From: Synanceia verrucosa | Lineage: Eukaryota > Chordata > Actinopteri > Perciformes > Synanceiidae | Assembly (NCBI GenBank): GCA_029721515.1 | Contig: CM056563.1 | Span: 21,786,954-21,850,953, forward strand | Direction: 5' to 3' | Length of the DNA: 64,000 nt | Shown here: in pieces, positions 58,202 to 64,000 of the stretch | Layout of the letters: every line of letters begins with the position of its first letter | How positions within the stretch are numbered: the first letter of the stretch is position 1 | The notes under the pieces: model-generated | Database searches by the model: none | What the model saw: the letters and a program-made list of their open reading frames with translations, nothing else | What the model was told of the DNA's origin: nothing | Translations under genes and position numbers: made by a program

Positions 58202-60421
58202 GGTTTTCATAATGAAATACTCAAGAGTGTTCCAATTATCTTGACAAATAAAAATAGTGTCCTGTTTGGGTCTAAATTTCACAAATTTCTCTCCCACCAG
58301 TGTAAATGTTCTAGCTCTCATCCTGCAGAAGATATTCCAGGTTTTTCATGCAGTGGCCTGTAAGAGCTAAACTATCAGCAGATCCCCACAGTAATTTCAG
58401 GAGTGATTCATACACATGAAATATGTCTCTGCAGAAAATTGTGCTGGGTTATTAATTGGCAGGGAGTCAGACAGTACTTAGGGAAAACTCCAGAGACGGC
58501 TTGATTCATCTTTCAATTCTTCATTTGAGCAGCACTTCAAAGTTAACCAGTCAAACTGCATCTGTAACAGAAGTGAAATTTCATATTAGTACCAGTCTGT
58601 AGCTGGAGTGAGCTTTACAGATTATATTATATATACAAGATTATAAACATAAAGTAAATGTTTGCAAAAGAGACAGCTGGTTACCTAGTTTCCTCTATAA
58701 TCAGTTGAATTTGGAATTAACAACCCTGGGACGTTTCCATTCAGTCTGATTACTTTTTGGCCATTGAAATAAAATAAATAAAAGATTCAGTATTCATCCA
58801 CCAGATGGTTATTCCTGGCAGCATGATGAAGGCCTAAAATGAGTATTTAGACCCGGAAATAAAATAACAGTCAAACAGGAAGGAGTGAGTGATAATAATA
58901 AAAATCTTTTAAAGGAAGAAAAGCTGATGTGACAAAAAAGATTTTTTTTTAAAAAGTTGAAAATTCTGGTGCACATGGGAAACTTCCAATAAAAATAGAT
59001 ATTTTAAGAAGAAAATGTGTTTTTAGATAGAAACTGCTTCTATAATAACAATATCTGCATAATATACAAGAATAATCCACAAAAACACATTAAAAGAATA
59101 ACTTAAAGGCTCAACTTCTTCTCCATCTACGTTAGCATAGATGCTAAGCTCTTAGCTGCACTAGTCAGTTGCGTAGCCTACACCTTATTTCTTCCACATC
59201 ATGAACTCTTTTTTCAATGACGTTATATCGGCACTAATATTACATCTGGTTTATTTGAGGATTTGCTTAACTTCTTTTCACGACTCTGAGTGACTCTTAT
59301 GCAAATGTTTCCCACATTTATTCAACAAATGTCTGCTGAGATCCAAATTTCTTAGAGGAAATGCCCCAATTTCTTCTTCCCACGCTGCTGATGTTTTTCT
59401 ACCATCAGTGATTTCAATATTAATCACTCCAACAACACCACTGATCACACTGTCACTGCTGTATTTCTAACACTGTACCTCCACACATTTATTTACTGAC
59501 ACTGCTGTTTGCTTGTACTTCCTCTTGCTGGGATAACAGTGTGACTGAGTCCAGCTACGAGTCGCTTCAGGCCCACTGGTACTTCCTGCTGAGGGCTCAT
59601 CGTTATCAGAATTAAAATGAATGAATAGGAAATGATTTTTAGCGGCTCTGTTCTGCAGTTTTCGCACTGATTCATCCTCTAACTTTTCACAACATGCATT
59701 CTGAATGTCCTATGACTAATAATTTCTTCAGCTCTATTCATATAGAACTAGCTATGCATAACATTGTTGTTAAAAATATTCCATATCATTTTTATATTTA
59801 ATATTATGAAGGTTGATTTACTATATGTTGATATAACATCCACAAAGACCTCTCATTCTGGTGTGAAAGGGTCTCCATGTGTCATAGTGAGAACATGAAC
59901 CCCCTACTTTCATTTTTTATAATTGCCAAAGCACCTTCTCAACTGGGAAAGAGGCAGAAAAAGACATAGAGAAAACAAAAAGACTTGCAAAAAAGGAAAA
60001 TACAACACCAAATCACAGAGAAGCTGGTTAGCACAACCTCCGTGTTTGGAGAAATATGTAGGTAATTTGTGGTGTAATATTTACCTGACAAAGTAAGGGA
60101 ACAGCAGATTCACATGGGATGAAGATCACAGATGACTTATTACAGTTTCTGTGTCTGAATGAAACATCATCCGGGGACCGAATCCTGCCCGAAAAGGGCT
60201 CAATTTTTCACAGAAATCATGGAATATACAGAAGCAGCACACACTGACCTCTCCACAGCTTCACCAGAGTTTCTGTTTCTCAAGACCTTGAAAAATGAGA
60301 AACTACTGCTTCCTATTGAAGGCCTTCAAATGAAGGTGACAGAGCAAACGTTTAGAAGAGCGTTTAGGTCGGTGGAGAGCTAAGCTTCATGTGTTGGCCT
60401 GCAGCCACAATGTTCATTTCT
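58202..60421. other. Unannotated DNA, about 2.2 kb
   Basis: No gene or repeat recognised. Confidence 0.5.
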
Positions 60422-60590
60422 GCTCCTCGAGGGCCGAGGTCCTCCAGGTTTCTGATCCTCCTTCTGATCTTCCTTGATAGTTAATGTGCTCCACTTGGTG
60501 CCATGTACAGTAGACATGGAGCAGGTGTAGCCAGTTCACTGTCAAAGAGGATCAAACGTGTGCAGGACTCTGGTCCCTGGAGGACCAGAT
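60422..60590. mobile_element. Short MITE, about 170 bp
   Basis: The left end reads CTCCTCGAGGGCCGAGGTCC and the right end, inverted, reads CTGGTCCTCCAGGGACCAGA, followed inward by GTCCTGCA on both sides. From memory, CTCGAGGGCC...GTCCTGCAGG ends belong to a very abundant fish MITE. No coding capacity; the duplication is not clear. Confidence 0.65.
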
Positions 60591-60809
60591 GAAGGAACTT
60601 ATTTCTCTTTTCGGCAGTTTTACTGCTCTAGTTACCTGTTGTCATGTGCAGCTATATGCAGAGGTCCCAAGTATCTTATTTAAAGGAGACATGAAGTACC
60701 ATCTTCTCCCCAGAGAGACACTGAGGCTCCACTGAAAAAAAGGCAGGATCTAAATCTATAATGACAATAACCAGCATCACACCACACATTTACACACTGC
60801 ACCTTTATG

Positions 60810-61308
60810 AAAGCTATAGTCTGGTATGTTAGAGAGCTAGCAAGATTTGAAAGTGGCACCTCCTCTAAGCTCCACCCCTTCTCCAAAGCCACGCCCCCTC
60901 AAACTTGAACATCTGACAGTAGGATTCAGCAGGGGAGGAGAGCCGTTATGCTACATGACCACAGTTGTAAAATGTCCTGTTCAAAGCCAATATATCAACG
61001 TCATTTTATCATCATAATGCAGACACTGGAGACTATGGCTGTGCAATATGGTCGGAATGTCATATCCTATAATTTACAAGTGGCACCCATAGAGAAGCTA
61101 ATGTTAGCATTGGGCTACAAAAGTAGCTACGTTGGCAAACATTACATATTTCATGAAAATAATAGCTACCCCTGAAGCTAAACAAATAATTACCTGTCCA
61201 ACAGAAAGAAAACAACTGCTGCATCACTTTTGAGTCCCTTCAGATGTCTCAGTGTCTCCACCGATGATTCATTTGCTTCCTTTTTTCAGAATGACAGACT
61301 ATAGCTTT
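60810..61308. mobile_element. TIR element, 499 bp, AAAGCTATAGTCTG ends
   Basis: AAAGCTATAGTCTG at 60810-60823 is repeated as its exact inverse at 61295-61308. The interior has a GC-richer block with CCACCCCTTCTCCAAAGCCA and CGCCCCCTCAAACTTGAA, a phrase familiar from dispersed fish repeats, and no long frame. The flanks do not show a convincing duplication, so the superfamily is open. Confidence 0.65.
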
Positions 61309-62572
61309 AACTAAATATGTTCTGTTTGTTGAGCAGCACATAAAGAACTGATCAACTGTTAAATGTAGCGTGGAACAATGTGAAACCTTAAACATAAGAA
61401 CTATAATAAAAAATATAAAGAGAAACCTTCATTATTGCCGCTGATCGTCTCCAGGGTCTTTGGGGAACTGGAGGAGATTGCAGCTGACACTGGACTGAGC
61501 ACCAGACCATCACAGGGCAGTCTATATGTAGATTTATTTTTGGGGCCATGACACCACAGAATGAGGAATCTGGAGCTGGAAAAAAAAGGTTTAGGATCAC
61601 AAATGTTTCCATTACTTATTTAAGAAGTTAAGTTGTGATTATATTAATGCCAAATGTGCAAGTCAAAACATCACAATCAGCTCTTCTGTGTTTTTCAGAG
61701 AGAGAGTTAATGTTGTTGTTGTTGTTGTTGTTGTTTCTATAAAGGAGGCATGGGGGGGAGGAGGGGAGTACTGGGTTAATATCATTCAGTTGCAACTGGA
61801 TTACTGCATATTATCATAACACAGCTCAAGGAGCCAATGTGATTTTCTGCCGATTTCATTAAACATACATTAATTATGTATGCCTCATTTGTTGGTCTAC
61901 ATTATCAACAGGTTTATCTTTCAGTGATTAATGTATAATTGGTGATTAGATGATAACTGTGACACTGCGTGGCAGTTTTTTTTCTTGTTTTTTTTTTTAT
62001 AATTCTCAAATCATCTTTGCTCAAGCGGACCTTTTAAATATCTCCAGTGAACACACAGCATCTCATTAATTAACAGAACCCTGAAAACTGAATTGATAGG
62101 AAACAATGAAAGGGGGGTTAAAATAGTAACAAATGCTAAGTATTAGACGTTTCTGCATTGATGTTTTGTTACATCCTTGTCGTGTCGAAGGCTACGTTTT
62201 CCTTGTTTTCAGTTTTATTTGCTGTTTTAATTTGGTGTTAGATACTTCACTTCTGCCATCATGTGTTTCCCTCCAGTGTGATTAGCAGCTCCGTTCTGAT
62301 CAGTGTCACCTGTCTCTAATTGCCCCTCCTCCCAATGTTTGTGCTCCACTTTACTGAGTGTCTCTTTAAGGTTTTAGTCAGTGGTCCGGGAATTATTTTG
62401 AGTAGATTCTTTGTGCTTTTAAGTGGGGGTGTGACAATGCACTCAGCTCACAAGACAAGATGACACACGATATTGTGTTCATGAGAAAAGGAAAACACAA
62501 TATTTTCTCATTACAGTCATTTAACACTATCTCTTTTATTAAACAGAGTTTATTTAACTCTACCTCTTAAAT
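61309..62572. other. Unannotated DNA
   Basis: A (GTT)n run lies at 61711-61734. The stretch at 62240-62440 (ending TTAAGTGGGGGTGTGACAAT) has the look of an old element but has no recognisable ends. Confidence 0.45.
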
Positions 62573-62735
62573 CAGGGGTATCAAACTCATTTTAGTTCAT
62601 GGGCCATGTTCAGTCCATTTGGATCTCAAGTTGGCCCGACCAGTTAAACCAGAACAAGCTAAGACCAATAATAAGTTATCGAAATGATTTGTCTTTTAAT
62701 GTGAAGAGGTACAAGTTTATTCCTGAAACTTAATT
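62573..62735 (+). mobile_element. hAT-like element, left part (CAGGGGTATCAAACTCA end)
   Basis: CAGGGGTATCAAACTCATTT followed by TAGTTCATGGGCCATGTTCA and GATCTCAAGTTGGCCCGACC matches, from memory, the start of a widespread vertebrate hAT-type repeat. The opposite end (TGAGTTTGACACCCCTG type) was not found downstream, so only the left part remains. Confidence 0.6.
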
Positions 62736-63017
62736 AACCATCAGCCTTCTGGATTTCCTTGGTTACTGCTAAAAACAGACCACCATCCTGCCAACAACTC
62801 ATTTATCTTTTCTTGTATGTTTTTATCACACCAAGCACACTGAATTTCTGTTTATTTCACTGGAGAAAGTGGTCCATTTTTCTTGAAAACTCTTTGCTTG
62901 ACTGTGTTGTATCACATTGCTTGTAAATAATTTTACTGAAAAATTGGAAATAAAGACAATAATAGTAATTGTATCAGCAACATGAGGAGAGATGTATCTG
63001 AAGTGAACGTGGTGATG

Positions 63018-63023
<6 letters not shown>

Positions 63024-63058
<35 letters not shown>
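63024..63058. repeat. (TA)n microsatellite
   Basis: A pure TA tract of about 35 bases. The flanks do not match family A. Confidence 0.95.
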
Positions 63059-63060
<2 letters not shown>

Positions 63061-64000
63061 CTGCTTTTAGTTTTTTCGTTCTGGTGTTGCAGTTTGTAGA
63101 CGGTCCCTGGGCTGTCTCCTCAACAGCAGGTGCTCATTAGGAGCAATGTTTTCCGTGGAGCACCGGGGATGCATCTTTTTGGCAATAATATGGTTTTAGC
63201 TCATCATGTGCCTCACCAACACTGCAGAAGTGCATCATCTGCATACCGGATTTGGCATACTGATACAGGAAGTTGGAATCTGCCACTATCTTTCTTACTT
63301 TAAGAAGTGCTGCATTTGCTGCTTTCCTTCTCCTTCATCTTGTCAGTCTTCTGGCAGACTAGACGTAGCAAAGGCTCATTACTGCCACCCGCAGGTCACA
63401 AATAGAAGCTTGGATAGCTCAAAGTCTGATAGGTTTCTTTCTGCCCTGTGCTAGCGAGACATCGTTTCACTTTAACTAGAAATATCGTCGCAATTTATTC
63501 TCGTCACACCTCTTCTTTTGATATTACTTCTATATTTTGTGGCACCATTGTTTGTCTTCTCTGTACAGTTCTGTAAACTACATTGTGTTTAAGCCAAATT
63601 ACGACTCATACTTGTACTTTTTGTCTGTGAGTTTCTTGCTGATCATTAACATCTGCAGCTGTAATGGTTCAAAGATCTCATGTAGAGCATTCAAGATATG
63701 GCTAAAACAGACAAGAAGACTCACATTTTCTGTGTGTATTGTGAGGACAGAAAATCACCCCAACAGCAAGAACAGAAAATAGGTTTTGAGTCAAGATTTA
63801 TGAGAGGATGCTTTTCCTCTCCTGAGGAGGTTGAAGAGGATGTTTCTGATTCAGGAAGCAGCAGCAGATGAAATGATCACTTCTGGTACTGACTCTGTGG
63901 AAATGGCACGAACTGTTGATCTGAGGATAAAGGAACCATGAGTGATTGAAGACAAAACTAATTTCAGTCCTGTTGTTATGGACTTTGTAATGGTTATTAT
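63059..64000. other. Unannotated DNA at window edge
   Basis: At 63698-63871 (plus strand) a 57-codon frame starts MAKTDKKTHIFCVYCEDRKS and ends in an acidic, Ser-rich tail (EEVEEDVSDSGSSSR). The composition is protein-like and it could be the N-terminal piece of a transposon protein running off the window, but I do not recognise it. Confidence 0.3.

Noticed and set aside
1..64000. CRISPR arrays, prokaryotic operons, rRNA genes or viral genes
   Set aside because: None seen. The repeat content is that of a vertebrate genome.

Overview
The window looks like AT-rich, non-coding DNA of a ray-finned (teleost) fish. The evidence is its transposon content: a Tc1-type element, a 5'-truncated Rex3/RTE LINE ending in GATG repeats, L2/CR1-type LINE relics, a tRNA-derived SINE, hAT-type elements and several MITEs. 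I recognise no conserved host gene. The DNA is best read as a gene desert or the inside of a very large intron. Three weak gene-like candidates are listed at low confidence: a possible two-exon mini-ORF on the minus strand at 2.77-3.23 kb, and single ORFs at 23.5-24.0 kb and 46.4-46.9 kb.

The dominant feature is one dispersed repeat, here called family A. About sixteen copies, roughly 0.25-0.5 kb each when undisturbed, lie in both orientations. Its ends read TTAACTCTTTGAGTGCCA on the left and, inverted, TTAACTCATTGAGTGCCA on the right. The TTAA lies at the outer edge as a likely target-site duplication, which fits a non-autonomous piggyBac-like (or other TTAA-targeting) element. The copies show lineage structure: two alternative ~25-bp internal blocks, a 5' variant that seeds TA microsatellites, a composite copy carrying an 874-bp insert (block B), a second B-carrying derivative, and a chimera with two right ends.

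Layout. 0-7 kb: A1, A2 (composite), A3 and A4, with the mini-ORF candidate between A2 and A3. 7-13 kb: a SINE-like head, a LINE 3' end, hAT-like tips and a ~660-bp MITE. 13.0-14.3 kb: a dead Tc1 element. 14.8-18.1 kb: two inverted copies of a second unclassified repeat, family C, flanking ~1.9 kb that contains a SINE. 19.7-25.1 kb: A5-A7. 27.2-27.6 kb: a LINE tip and Rex3. 30.5-31.9 kb: an L2-type LINE on the minus strand. 32.8-34.6 kb: a TIR element, then the A8/A9 cluster. 36.4-36.9 kb: a microsatellite and A10. 40.9-44.3 kb: A11, C3 and A12. 46-49 kb: a LINE tip, the membrane-like ORF, a LINE 3' end and a hAT element with an 8-bp duplication. 50.8-58.2 kb: A13-A16 and an L2-type relic. 60.4-62.7 kb: two MITEs and a hAT-like tip.

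No mobile element here has an intact coding region, so all are relics or non-autonomous. No tRNA, rRNA, CRISPR or prokaryotic feature was seen. All family assignments come from reading motifs and ends by eye; no database search was possible.
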